Notes: generated from the letters alone by a model not told the origin. A stretch of DNA of 64,000 nucleotides from Alphaproteobacteria bacterium (GCA_024640405.1 JAHEFB010000007.1:51593-115592), one strand, 5' to 3'; positions 53,140 through 61,745 are shown, counted from the first letter of the stretch. A program made the numbers and translations.

Positions 53140-55094
53140 TGGCTCGCGACACTATCATAGAAGACAATATCGATGTTCTGGTCGTAGGCGGCGGACTGGG
53201 CGGCAGCGGTGCCGCATGGGAAGCGCGCTTTTGGGGCCAGGACAAAAAGATTGTTGTCGCTGAAAAGGCAAACATTGACCGTTCCGGCGCTGTGGCGCAG
53301 GGCCTTTATGCAATCAACTGCTACATGGGCACCCGTTGGGGTGAAAACAATCCGGAAGATCACGTGCGCTACGCGCGTATCGACCTGATGGGTCTGGTGC
53401 GTGAAGACCTGCTCTTCGATATGGCCCGCCACGTCGACTCGACTGTACATCAGTTCGAGGACTGGGGCCTGCCCATCATGAGGAATCCGAAGACCGGGAC
53501 CTATCTGCGTGAGGGGCGCTGGCAGATAATGATCCACGGTGAGTCCTACAAACCCATCGTGGCTGAAGCTGCCAAAAAATCCGCCGACCAGGTGTTCAAC
53601 CGGATTTGCGTGACGCACCTGCTGAAAGATGATTCAAAGGATAACCGGATCGCCGGTGCCGTCGGATTCAATGTGCGTACCGGCAACTATCACGTCTTCA
53701 AATCCAAAACGGTTGTCGTGGCCGCTGGCGGGGCATCCAACATCTTCAAGCCGCGCTCTGTTGGTGAGGGTGCCGGCCGTGTCTGGTATGCGCCATGGTC
53801 GTCCGGGTCTGCCTACGGCCTGATGATCAATGCCGGCGCCAAGATGACCCAGATGGAAAACCGTATCGTCCTGGCCCGGTTCAAGGACGGCTACGGCCCG
53901 GTGGGCGCTTATTTCCTGCATCTGAAGACCTACACACAGAACTGCCTGGGTGAGGAATACGAATCCAAGTGGTTCCCGGCACTCCAGAAAATGGTCGGCA
54001 AGGAATATCTGGACCCTGAACTGTCGCACAGAACTCACCGGCCGATTCCGACCTGTCTGCGAAACCATGCGATCATCAGTGAAGTAAATGCAGGCCGCGG
54101 GCCGATTCACATGGTCACCATGAAAGCTTTCCAGGACCCTCATCTGGAAGAGGTGGGTTGGGAAAACTTCCTCGGCATGACGATCGGGCAGGCGGTACTT
54201 TGGGCGGCTACGGATGTCGATCCGAAGAACGAGAACCCAGAACTTACCACCTCTGAACCCTATGTCATGGGGTCGCACGCCACGGGCGCCGGGGGCTGGG
54301 CAAGTGGTCCGGAAGATGTGTCACCACCGGAATATTTCTGGGGCTACAACCGCATGATGACCATAGAAGGTCTGTTCGGTGCCGGCGATGCTGTCGGTGG
54401 AACCCCGCATGCGTTTTCTTCCGGTTCATTTACCGAAGGGCGCTTGGCCGCCAAGGCTGCCTGCAAGTATATCGATGATGGCAAGGCAGAAGGCATAGTC
54501 GTCAACGACAAGCAAATTGAAGACAGAAAAGCCGAGATTTTCAAACCGATTGATCACTACAATATCTATCGCAATGAAATCGTGGCCGGAACGGTGAGCC
54601 CTAGTTACATCAATCCGAAGCAGGGTCTGGATCGTTTGCAAAAGCTGATGGACGAATATTGCGGTGGCGTGACCGTCAGCTACATGACAAACGAGAAGCT
54701 TCTCCAGATTGGTTTGAAAAAACTGAAGATCATGGAGGAAGACCTGGAAAAACTGGGCGCCAAGGATATCCATGAGCTGCTGCGTGCGTGGGAACTGAAA
54801 CACCGCCATCGCACAGCCGAGTGTGTTACCCAGCATACGCTTTTCCGAAAAGAGACCCGTTGGCCGGGGTATTATTATCGAGGCGACGCGATGAAGCTGG
54901 ACGACAAGAACTGGCACGTTCTCACCGTCTCGCGCCGCGACCCGGAAACAGGCGAATATACAATGGAAAAAGCACCCTGTTATCACCTGGTCGATGAGGC
55001 CGAGGAAAAAGCTGCCAAGAAAGCACCGGCAAAGGCTGCGAAGAAGGCACCGGCAAAAGCTGCCAGAAAGACATCAAAACGGGCTGCCAAATAG
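53139..55094 (+). CDS. aprA: Adenylylsulfate reductase, alpha subunit, with basic C-terminal tail
   Basis: The 651-residue flavoprotein interconverts sulfite plus AMP and adenylylsulfate; in sulfur oxidisers it works toward APS. It has the FAD motif GGGLGGSGAAW (17-27), the fumarate-reductase/Apr block DRSGAVAQGLYAINCYMG near 48-65, and GSHATGAGGWASG with the catalytic His region near 380. The enzyme body ends near residue 620 (CYHLVDEAEE); the last 30 residues consist of 12 Ala and 12 Lys/Arg with a repeated KKAPAKAA unit, resembling histone H1-like tails and not a known part of AprA. AprMBA together, with no Qmo genes seen, fits the SOB-type lineage. Confidence 0.95.
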   Translation: MARDTIIEDNIDVLVVGGGLGGSGAAWEARFWGQDKKIVVAEKANIDRSGAVAQGLYAINCYMGTRWGENNPEDHVRYARIDLMGLVREDLLFDMARHVDSTVHQFEDWGLPIMRNPKTGTYLREGRWQIMIHGESYKPIVAEAAKKSADQVFNRICVTHLLKDDSKDNRIAGAVGFNVRTGNYHVFKSKTVVVAAGGASNIFKPRSVGEGAGRVWYAPWSSGSAYGLMINAGAKMTQMENRIVLARFKDGYGPVGAYFLHLKTYTQNCLGEEYESKWFPALQKMVGKEYLDPELSHRTHRPIPTCLRNHAIISEVNAGRGPIHMVTMKAFQDPHLEEVGWENFLGMTIGQAVLWAATDVDPKNENPELTTSEPYVMGSHATGAGGWASGPEDVSPPEYFWGYNRMMTIEGLFGAGDAVGGTPHAFSSGSFTEGRLAAKAACKYIDDGKAEGIVVNDKQIEDRKAEIFKPIDHYNIYRNEIVAGTVSPSYINPKQGLDRLQKLMDEYCGGVTVSYMTNEKLLQIGLKKLKIMEEDLEKLGAKDIHELLRAWELKHRHRTAECVTQHTLFRKETRWPGYYYRGDAMKLDDKNWHVLTVSRRDPETGEYTMEKAPCYHLVDEAEEKAAKKAPAKAAKKAPAKAARKTSKRAAK

Positions 55095-55110
55095 TATCTG
55101 AGTGAACATC

Positions 55111-55172
55111 GAAATCCGCGCCGGAACATATACCGTGACCTTTAAAGGCACGGGTCTTTCGGGGCGGATTTC
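55111..55172 (+). terminator. Stem-loop after aprA
   Basis: GAAATCCGC (55111-55119) and GCGGATTTC (55164-55172) pair perfectly around a loop that itself contains a near-palindrome, CCGTGACCTTTAAAGGCACGG region (inner arms CCGTG/CACGG and CCTTT/AAAGG). The right arm is followed by TGTTATTG. It may end or attenuate the apr transcript before the two downstream genes. Confidence 0.55.
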
Positions 55173-55227
55173 TGTTATTGCTCAATAGTCAGTTCCTTTG
55201 GCATTAGTACAACAGAAGGGTTCGACG

Positions 55228-55578
55228 ATGAACATCGTGGACAAGAGCGATGAAGAGATCATGGCGCTGGCTAATTCGATGTGGCGCGATCTGATCAAGA
55301 GTTCCAATGACGGCAATTATGCAGAATTCATAAAGAATTTTTCGCCATCGCTGATGCTGGGACTGGATGAGGTCGAGGTCGGCAGGCAATTTGCCACCAG
55401 TGAACTGACCCGCACCCTGTCCGAGGAATTCGATTCACTCGGCATTATTCGCAGGGGCGAACATGTAACCGCACTTTACCGGCAGCGCAGCAGCAAGCGG
55501 GAAGGCGAGTGGCTGGGAAGGCTGGTTCTCGGGTATGATGACGATGAAGTCAGAATATTCGGGGCTTCAATCTTCTAG
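55228..55578 (+). CDS. Hypothetical protein downstream of aprA, 116 aa
   Basis: The soluble 116-residue protein has an N-terminal helix (DKSDEEIMALANSMWRDLIKSS), a middle region and a beta-rich C-terminal half (RGEHVTALYRQRS, WLGRLVLGYDDDEVRIFGASIF), a layout that suggests an NTF2-like or similar alpha/beta fold. I do not recognise a named family. AAGGG precedes the ATG at 55228. It sits between aprA and slyD with small gaps, so a role in assembly or folding of the Apr complex is a reasonable guess. Confidence 0.78.
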   Translation: MNIVDKSDEEIMALANSMWRDLIKSSNDGNYAEFIKNFSPSLMLGLDEVEVGRQFATSELTRTLSEEFDSLGIIRRGEHVTALYRQRSSKREGEWLGRLVLGYDDDEVRIFGASIF

Positions 55579-55617
55579 GTTCTGACCCCGGATCATGGCC
55601 CGCTGCAGGTATGTAAG

Positions 55618-56148
55618 ATGAGCGAACTAATCGAAGACGACAAGCTGGTTGAGCTGAGCTACAGGATAACTGATGCAAAGTCCGGACAGGTGCTGAGCGC
55701 GGTTGAGTTCCCGATCGCCTATGTTCATGGCCACAATGACATTCTTGCGCCGCAGGTGCTCGAAGAACTTGAGGGCAAGAAAGCCGGCGACATCATCGAC
55801 GTGCCGATTGATTGCAACAGTATTTTCGGCCCTCGCGACGAGTCGCTTGTGTTTACCGATCTGATCAAGAATGTGCCCGAGGAGTTTCGTGAGGTCGGCA
55901 CAGCCATCACAATGGAAAACGACAAGGGCGAGGCGAAGAATTTCATCGTTACGCGCATGGACGACAAGACCCTGACCGTCGACGGGAACAACCCGATGTG
56001 CGGCCGTGAGGTTATCTTTACACTTGAGATACTCACGGTACGCGATGCGTCCGACGAGGAAATCGAAAGTGGAGGCAAAGACAATGATGGCGTCAATCTG
56101 GATGACGTGTTGAAGACACACGGCGTCAAATCACACAGCATCAATTAA
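55618..56148 (+). CDS. SlyD-type FKBP peptidyl-prolyl isomerase
   Basis: The 176-residue protein has the SlyD layout: FKBP half-domain at the start (LVELSYRITDAKSGQVL; a YVHGHNDILAPQVLEELEG segment near 31-49), insert-in-flap domain around 70-120, and VDGNNPMCGREVIFTLEILTV near 120-140. The usual His-rich metal tail is replaced by an acidic tail (DEEIESGGKDNDGVNLDD). SlyD proteins assist folding and metal insertion. Its position behind aprMBA suggests a maturation helper. Confidence 0.88.
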   Translation: MSELIEDDKLVELSYRITDAKSGQVLSAVEFPIAYVHGHNDILAPQVLEELEGKKAGDIIDVPIDCNSIFGPRDESLVFTDLIKNVPEEFREVGTAITMENDKGEAKNFIVTRMDDKTLTVDGNNPMCGREVIFTLEILTVRDASDEEIESGGKDNDGVNLDDVLKTHGVKSHSIN

Positions 56149-56329
56149 ACAGCAGCACTGGCGGATGATCAGCCTGCCGACCGACCACTGTGCAGCTGTT
56201 TTCTACAGGTCAATTACAAGACTTTATCTGCGTCACACAACGGCAAGCCACGCCATGAACGCCCGGCATGGAACGTTCAAATCCGACTATGCCGGATTTC
56301 CAACATGAGCCCGGACAGGCTTTTTACAA

Positions 56330-56488
56330 TTACGGGCGTTTGGGTGTCTGGTATTCGACTTCTTTTTGAAACGGTTCCCATATTGTTTCGTAGCCGACGT
56401 AGCCCTTTTCGTTTGGCTCCATCTGACGCGTCTTGAAAAAGCGCGCGTGGCCTTCCGGGACTTTTGTTACGGGTTTTTGTTCGCTCAT
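56330..56488 (-). CDS. Small hypothetical protein, 52 aa
   Basis: The minus strand from 56488 encodes MSEQKPVTKVPEGHARFF followed by a polar middle (KTRQMEPNEKGY) and an aromatic-rich end (VGYETIWEPFQKEVEYQTP). AAGG lies seven bases before the ATG. The coherent composition suggests a real gene although no family is recognised. It sits in a region of insertion-sequence remnants. Confidence 0.5.
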   Translation of the reverse strand: MSEQKPVTKVPEGHARFFKTRQMEPNEKGYVGYETIWEPFQKEVEYQTPKRP

Positions 56489-56883
56489 GGGTCAGCCTTG
56501 TACCATAAAACCAGGTTTCTATCAGGTGATTGCCCAAAAAGGGGCAATCTGCATGAGATAGCGATCTCAATTTCCTGCTTGAAATCTTATACGCTTGAAC
56601 CGTGGTTGCAAAGACTTTCTGACATATCCTGATGATATGTATTTCATGAAACTTTACCTGTTCAGATCCCGTGACAGAATGAGCCCGTCATCCCGCCAGG
56701 GGGCGGTGTGGCATTAACGGATAAGACACGGAATACTTGCTAGAATTCGAACAAACCGGGACCAGTGCCGGAAAACACGGCGCTGGATCCTGCACTGGAG
56801 GCCCTGGAATTTTCAGGGCGCAACGTGAAAAGGAATGTTTGAATGTCTGTGCAGGGCGTTATCGAAACAGTGATGTTGGCCCT
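56489..56883. other. No intact gene seen
   Basis: These 395 bases hold only short frames. A possible fragment reads MKLYLFRSRDRMSPSSRQ from 56646 and then stops; I cannot assign it. Confidence 0.4.
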
Positions 56884-57030
56884 CGAACCGGTCTCGCGCT
56901 TCAGGATCACCATGTCATTCACAAAGCGTACAGAAACCCGGAAACGGGCTGCTGCAGCACGGTGCGTGTGGCCTTCTTTAACAAACCCTACAACTCGCTC
57001 ACGCAACTCAACCGGATGTGGCTTTCCCAT
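56884..57030 (-). pseudogene. IS630-family transposase, N-terminal remnant
   Basis: The minus strand from 57030 begins MGKPHPVELRERVVGFV and continues with EGHTHRAAAARFRVSVRFVN and MVILKRETGS, the helix-turn-helix N-terminus of IS630-type transposases, with an intact AGGAGG ribosome site upstream. After about 49 codons the match ends and the frame runs into unrelated sequence (RANITVSITPC onward). The catalytic DDE domain is absent, so the copy is dead. Confidence 0.85.
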
Positions 57031-57164
57031 GGTGATCCTCCTTCAATGTTCAAAGAGAATCACACAACCGCTGATTTGGGAATCCTGAATCAGATAAACC
57101 CCGACCTGCTTTAGTAATTGCCGAATCATTGGCGGTAGAGGCTTTTCACTTCTCAGAAATCTTG

Positions 57165-57320
57165 TCAGAGCTTGAATTGACTCCTTTTCCTCTTTTGATC
57201 CGGATTTGCAATATGCTGTTTTGGGATTCCATTCTCATCATTTTCAATTTGGCTACGAAACAGCTTCAACACCTTGGCAAAATCTGCCAGTTCCTCACCC
57301 TCTAGATTGATCAGTTCCAT
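57165..57320 (-). CDS. Small hypothetical protein, 51 aa
   Basis: From 57320 the minus strand encodes MELINLEGEELADFAKVLKL followed by FRSQIENDENGIPKQHIA and a basic end (NPDQKRKRSQFKL). GGGAG sits five bases before the ATG. The amphipathic N-terminal helix and basic tail look like a small DNA- or RNA-binding or antitoxin-like protein, but no family is recognised. It lies between two transposase remnants and may be element-borne. Confidence 0.55.
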   Translation of the reverse strand: MELINLEGEELADFAKVLKLFRSQIENDENGIPKQHIANPDQKRKRSQFKL

Positions 57321-57331
57321 TTTCGCTCCCT

Positions 57332-57496
57332 CACCCTTTCGGCACCATCAAATCCTGGATGGGGTCCACACACTTCCAGATGAAGACACTGAAACGGGTC
57401 TCAACCGAAATGGCCCTGCATGTGCTGGCCTATAATCTCAAGCGTGTCATGAATATCCTGGGTATCGGCACGCTGATGGCAGCGATGCGGGCGTAG
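57332..57496 (+). pseudogene. IS1182-family transposase, C-terminal remnant
   Basis: The plus strand reads HPFGTIKSWMGSTHFQMKT, then KRVSTEMALHVLAYNLKRV and MNILGIGTLMAAMRA before a TAG, the C-terminal end of IS1182-type transposases. No N-terminal or catalytic part is present upstream, where the 51-codon minus-strand gene lies. It is an isolated 55-codon remnant. Confidence 0.85.
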
Positions 57497-57833
57497 GCGC
57501 TCATCGGGGTCCTTTTGGGTAGGTATCAGCCCAAATCACCGCTCAGAGCCGGAAAATCTTGCCAGAAACTCCAACCAGTCGCGAAAACCGCCAAATCGAA
57601 AAAAGGCTTCGATAAAGCAGTCCAACCCTGCCGTGTCATCACACTGCACAGCCAACCAGCGTTTTTACACAGCCTGGACCCGATTCGGACATTCTCACTC
57701 TTCAGTATGCCTAGGGGCCTTACTTCGCCAAATGCCAACGTCCTTCTCAGCCATCGTATGGCTACATTCATATGATCGATGGGCGATAACATTCTCGCAC
57801 AATCCTTCAAATTGGCCTGATTCAGGGAAAACC

Positions 57834-58481
57834 ATGAAAAAGCTACTGACCACTATTCCGTTGATGCTCTTGCTTACCCTCTCTGCCTGCTCTGAAGAGG
57901 AAAACAATACGAAGTCTTCGGAGCCCGCGAAGACCGAAACGCAAGAAACAGCACCAAATACCAGCTCTGAGACGCCCAGCACAGAAGCTCCACAGCCACA
58001 GCAATCTGCAGCATCGTCATCTAAGGTTTCCCAAGTCGCAATCGATGCCTGTGTGACAGCTGTCAAAAACCAGACAAATGAGGCGAACATTTCCGTAAGG
58101 TCCACTGAGTTTTCACAAGCGAACTCCTTGGTCATGATCGACGTGGGGGCAAACAAAGCCCAGTGGAAATGCCTCGTCTCCAATGACGGCAAGGGAGCTG
58201 AGGTTACTTTCATGGGGACTGATGGGGACACCGTCGAACAATCCCAACAGCCCGCAGCTTCATCATCAGATGTTTCACAAGTTGCAGTTGACGCCTGTAT
58301 TTCAGCAGTCAAAAGCCAGACCAACGAATCCGATCTTGCAGTAATGTCTACGGAGTTTTCACAAGCCAACTCGCTGGTCATGATCGGTGTCGGATCTATC
58401 CGCGCACTTTGGAAATGCTTGGTTTCCAACGATGGTCAGGGAGCCGAGGTGAGCTTCGCTGGCGATGAGGGTGCGCAGTGA
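57834..58481 (+). CDS. Lipoprotein with two tandem Cys-Cys domains
   Basis: The 215-residue protein has a lipoprotein signal (LTLSAC, lipidated Cys19), a 45-residue linker rich in Ser, Glu, Thr and Pro, and two copies of a 68-residue domain (about 64-131 and 146-213). Each begins VSQVA(I/V)DAC and ends WKCLVSNDG(K/Q)GAEV, with TEFSQANSLVMI in the middle, so two cysteines per copy may form a disulfide. The copies share most positions, a recent duplication. GGGAAA precedes ATG 57834. The same domain plan recurs at the C-terminus of the protein at 60017-60856. Confidence 0.85.
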   Translation: MKKLLTTIPLMLLLTLSACSEEENNTKSSEPAKTETQETAPNTSSETPSTEAPQPQQSAASSSKVSQVAIDACVTAVKNQTNEANISVRSTEFSQANSLVMIDVGANKAQWKCLVSNDGKGAEVTFMGTDGDTVEQSQQPAASSSDVSQVAVDACISAVKSQTNESDLAVMSTEFSQANSLVMIGVGSIRALWKCLVSNDGQGAEVSFAGDEGAQ

Positions 58482-58957
58482 TCATTCAGTTTCGCCGAGC
58501 AGCCACACACGCTGACCTACGGGATTGCTTTCTAACTTTGGCGGACGCTTAGAAGAACGCTGTCAAACCATTCGTCAGTGGTGAAACCCCGTCAGGTCAT
58601 CGTCCGCTTCCTGTGCCATCCCATGAGTGGAGGCACCTGGCGTCAAATTCAACCACAGCGGATCGGCGGGACATTGGGCACATGCTGCTCTGAGCAGCTG
58701 AGAGCTGCAAAACGAGACTGCAAGCGCAGGAGGATGCTTGTTTCACTCTCCGACGGTTAGCTACCTGCCAAAATCTGGTTACCAGACTGTTTGGGTGGCA
58801 CGTCTGCAAACAGATCGACCCGGGACCACGGGCATTGACACTTTGCCGCATTAGTGACTGTGAACCACTGCCACGACGATGCCGTACCAGCTGGGTAGCT
58901 AGGCGCAAATCCAGCGATAAGGGCCAGCGATGCAGCAGTTCAGCAAGGAAAAATGAT
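58482..58957. other. No gene seen
   Basis: These 476 bases contain only overlapping frames on both strands without ribosome sites or recognisable proteins. The ribosome site of the next gene (AAGGA) is at about 58946. Confidence 0.5.
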
Positions 58958-59986
58958 ATGAGAAATATGGATCGGCGCAAGTTCACTGCCCTGGGCGTTA
59001 CGGCTGCTGCCGTTGCCGCCTTGCCGCTTACCGACGCCCACGGGAAGATGACTCAGGGCCGGATGGTCAACAAGCCAATCGACCAGCTTGAGCCGGGCGA
59101 TTTTGTCTGGCAACCAGAACGGTCGCCTAAAGGACCAGTGTCTGTCATCGTCTCGATCCCGGACCAGCTGGTGCACGTTTATCGTGGTGGTATTCGCATT
59201 GCGGTGTCCACCTGCTCCACCGGCAAGAAGGGGCATCGCACGCCGACGGGCGTGTTCACTATCCTGCAAAAGGACAAGCATCACAGGTCATCGACCTATA
59301 ATAATGCACCAATGCCGAACATGAACCGGCTGACCTGGAAGGGCATCGCGCTGCATGCCGGTAATCTGCCGGGCTACCCGGCCTCGCACGGCTGTATCCG
59401 CCTGCCAGTCAAGTTTTCGCAACTGCTGTTCACCGTGACTCACCTGGGTACGCCGGTGATACTAGCCAACGGTCACAGCCAGCCAAGGCAAGTCGCACAC
59501 CCGGGCATGGTTCTGTCTGACTATGCCGAGCACGAGTTCGAGGAACTGACTGGCAAACACTTCAAGACTGCAGCGGCTCAGCGAGTGCCTCAGCACCAGG
59601 ACGGACATACATCCACCGCCGTCTTGGTTTCCAGTGTCTCGCAGGAGATCATGATACTGGAAAACGGCAGGATCATCGCTTCGGGCAAGGCTTTCATCAA
59701 GAACCCGGAACGGCCGCTTGGAGACCACGTATTCATCCTTGAAGGGCCACATGGCGGCCGCAGAGGTCTTGCCTGGCATGCGATAGGTCATCATCCAACG
59801 CTGATCAACGGTTTTGCGCATCCTGAAGAAGAGGTCATTAAGCGTATTAGTGCCGCACCCTCAGTCGTCGCTGTAATGAAGAAGCGGATGCATCCCGGCC
59901 TGCTCATGGTGATGTCCGACAGGCCGTTGCATGAAGACAACCGGTCTGCACATGATTTTGTCATCGCTGTTCAGGACGATGCTTGA
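58958..59986 (+). CDS. L,D-transpeptidase with a degenerate second YkuD domain
   Basis: The 342-residue exported protein has a Tat-like signal (MDRRKFTALGVTAAAVAALP) and a YkuD domain (about 60-170) with RTPTGVFTI and the catalytic motif HAGNLPGYPASHGCIRLP (His and Cys). Residues about 205-335 repeat the fold in weakened form: LVSSVSQEIMILENGRIIAS, RPLGDHVFILEG and WHAIG, but without the Ser-His-Gly-Cys active site. L,D-transpeptidases cross-link peptidoglycan or attach proteins to it. The ATG at 58958 follows AAGGA. Confidence 0.87.
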   Translation: MRNMDRRKFTALGVTAAAVAALPLTDAHGKMTQGRMVNKPIDQLEPGDFVWQPERSPKGPVSVIVSIPDQLVHVYRGGIRIAVSTCSTGKKGHRTPTGVFTILQKDKHHRSSTYNNAPMPNMNRLTWKGIALHAGNLPGYPASHGCIRLPVKFSQLLFTVTHLGTPVILANGHSQPRQVAHPGMVLSDYAEHEFEELTGKHFKTAAAQRVPQHQDGHTSTAVLVSSVSQEIMILENGRIIASGKAFIKNPERPLGDHVFILEGPHGGRRGLAWHAIGHHPTLINGFAHPEEEVIKRISAAPSVVAVMKKRMHPGLLMVMSDRPLHEDNRSAHDFVIAVQDDA

Positions 59987-60016
59987 TCGCGCGACATGCG
60001 CATTGGAGAACCAACA

Positions 60017-60856
60017 ATGTCTATCATTCTGAAGTCCCTGATTGCAGTACTTGCTATTGTGCTACTTCCTTTGACCAATCAAGCACAGGCTGCGCCGAGT
60101 TTCGATTGCGCCAAGGCAAGCACCCGCGTCGAACGGCTGATCTGCGATTACCCTGGTCTTGCCCGGCTGGACAGCGAACTGGCGAATGCCTACCGCACCG
60201 CCCTGCGAGACTCGCCCTGGGCATCCGCCAACCGCCGCATCCGGGCCGAACAACGTGACTGGATCGCTGAACGCAATCGCTGCCGCAATCGCGGTTGTCT
60301 CCGCCGGCTCTACAGACAGCGAATTGATCAACTGTATGCCGAAGTAGAGGGCGGTGGCAGCGGTAATGCCGGGGGAGGAAGTTCTGCCGGCGGAGCCGAT
60401 ATAATGCAGGTCACAGATGTTGCGGCCAACGACGTGCTGAATGTTCGCAGTGGTGCTGGTACCAATTTCAGGATTGTCGGCGCACTCGGCAATGGTGACA
60501 CGGTGCGCAGTCTGGGTTGCAAGCGCCAAGGCAACTCGCGCTGGTGCGAAATCGAGATGATGACAGACATGCGCGAGCGCGGCTGGGTCAATGCACGTTT
60601 TCTTGCCGCGGGCAGCGCCGCATCGGGGGTTAATGATGGTTTAAGTGGGACACCCGTTCAGTTTGACCGGATGGTGACACCTTGTGTCGCCCAGGCGGCG
60701 CGTCTGACCGGTGCATCGCGGGGTTCAATTCGAGTCCTTGATCGTATCAGAACGGGTGGCGGTCCAATTCTGACTCTTTCAGTGGCAGGTGGGAAATATA
60801 CTTGCCGATTGGAGGCAAATGATAGTGTTACCGTATTCAGTGAATATGCGAACTAG
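60017..60856 (+). CDS. LprI-like and SH3 domain periplasmic protein
   Basis: The 279-residue protein has a Sec signal (cleavage after AQA), an LprI/DUF1311 lysozyme-inhibitor-like domain (FDCAKASTRVERLICDYPGL ... QRDWIAERNRC, residues about 29-110), a Gly/Ser linker, a bacterial SH3 domain (NVRSGAGTNFRIVGALGNGD near 150-170) and a C-terminal segment with PCVAQAARLTG and YTCRLEAN that matches the domain plan of the upstream lipoprotein. GGAGA lies seven bases before ATG 60017. It starts 30 bases after the L,D-transpeptidase gene. Confidence 0.83.
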   Translation: MSIILKSLIAVLAIVLLPLTNQAQAAPSFDCAKASTRVERLICDYPGLARLDSELANAYRTALRDSPWASANRRIRAEQRDWIAERNRCRNRGCLRRLYRQRIDQLYAEVEGGGSGNAGGGSSAGGADIMQVTDVAANDVLNVRSGAGTNFRIVGALGNGDTVRSLGCKRQGNSRWCEIEMMTDMRERGWVNARFLAAGSAASGVNDGLSGTPVQFDRMVTPCVAQAARLTGASRGSIRVLDRIRTGGGPILTLSVAGGKYTCRLEANDSVTVFSEYAN

Positions 60857-60935
60857 GCCCGTTTGAGCAGTACTACATTGTGGGCTCGCAGCAACAGCCA
60901 GCAAGGTCTAATTCAAACAACTGAGGAGAATTGAC

Positions 60936-61385
60936 ATGGGAATTTGGGATTTCGTTAAGAACGCCGGCGAGGCGTTGGGCATCGGTAAGGAAGATACCCC
61001 GCCGAGTGCTGATGAGTTGAAGAAGGAACTCGACAGCTACAAGCTGGGCACCGAGAACGTGAAAGTTGAAATTGAGGGCGACAAGGCCATCGTCACCGGG
61101 GATGTGGCCGACCAGTCGGTGCTGGAAAAGGCGATCATTGCTGTTGGCAATACGCTGGGCGTGTCCAAGGTGGAAAGCAAGCTCACCGCGCCGGACCAGA
61201 AAGACCCTGTGTTCTACACGGTCAAGAAGGGCGACAACCTGTGGAAGATCGCTGAGGCGGCATACGGCAAAGGAAAAGGCGCCAAGTATCCTGTCATTTT
61301 CGAAGCCAACAAACCGATGCTATCTGATCCGGACAAGATTTATCCCGGGCAGTTGCTTCGCATCCCGGAACTTTCAAAGACCTGA
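60936..61385 (+). CDS. BON-LysM protein (Kbp/YgaU-like)
   Basis: The 149-residue protein has a BON domain (about 20-85; VKVEIEGDKAIVTGDVADQS) and a C-terminal LysM domain (about 92-145; YTVKKGDNLWKIAEAAYGKG and YPGQLLRIP). This two-domain plan is that of E. coli Kbp (YgaU), a potassium-binding stress protein without a signal peptide. GGAG precedes the ATG. Confidence 0.92.
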   Translation: MGIWDFVKNAGEALGIGKEDTPPSADELKKELDSYKLGTENVKVEIEGDKAIVTGDVADQSVLEKAIIAVGNTLGVSKVESKLTAPDQKDPVFYTVKKGDNLWKIAEAAYGKGKGAKYPVIFEANKPMLSDPDKIYPGQLLRIPELSKT

Positions 61386-61457
61386 GTGTTAGGGCACTTG
61401 TCGGCCAAGACAGGTGTCCAACAGTTCAGGTAACTCAAAAGCAGCGGAGAAGTCGTT

Positions 61458-61745
61458 ATGGAAAATGCAGTTGGAACCGGGGTCGGATTGCTAGTTGGGC
61501 TTCTCATCATGGTCGTGTTCGGGGCGATCGTGGGTTGGTTGGCCGGACTGGTTGTGAAGGGTAGCGGTTACGGTCTGTTGGGCGACATCGTTATCGGAAT
61601 TGTGGGAGCCAATATTGCCGGATGGTTCTTTCCAGCGATTGGAATACCGGTGGGCAGCAGCTTATTTGGTGTTATCATAGCTGCAGTTGCCGGAGCCGTG
61701 ATCCTGCTCCTGTTAATCAAGCTGATACGACAAATGGCATCGTAA
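61458..61745 (+). CDS. GlsB/YeaQ/YmgE family membrane protein
   Basis: The 95-residue protein has three hydrophobic segments with the GlsB/YeaQ pattern (GAIVGWLAGLVVKGSGYGLLG near 27-47 and IVGANIAGWFFPAIGI near 53-68). The family is stress-induced and once called transglycosylase-associated. The start has CGGAGAAG upstream. It lies between the BON-LysM gene and another small membrane-protein gene. Confidence 0.9.
   Translation: MENAVGTGVGLLVGLLIMVVFGAIVGWLAGLVVKGSGYGLLGDIVIGIVGANIAGWFFPAIGIPVGSSLFGVIIAAVAGAVILLLLIKLIRQMAS

Noticed and set aside
56149..56210. Imperfect inverted repeat after the SlyD gene as a terminator
   Set aside because: The arms (AACAGCAGCACTGG against CCACTGTGCAGCTGTT) need several gaps; I do not call it.
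56646..56717. Short frame starting MKLYLFRSRDR
   Set aside because: It stops after 23 codons and I cannot match the rest to any family.
58597..58986. A 129-codon minus-strand frame antisense to the L,D-transpeptidase leader
   Set aside because: No homology and no ribosome site; it overlaps a well-supported gene start.
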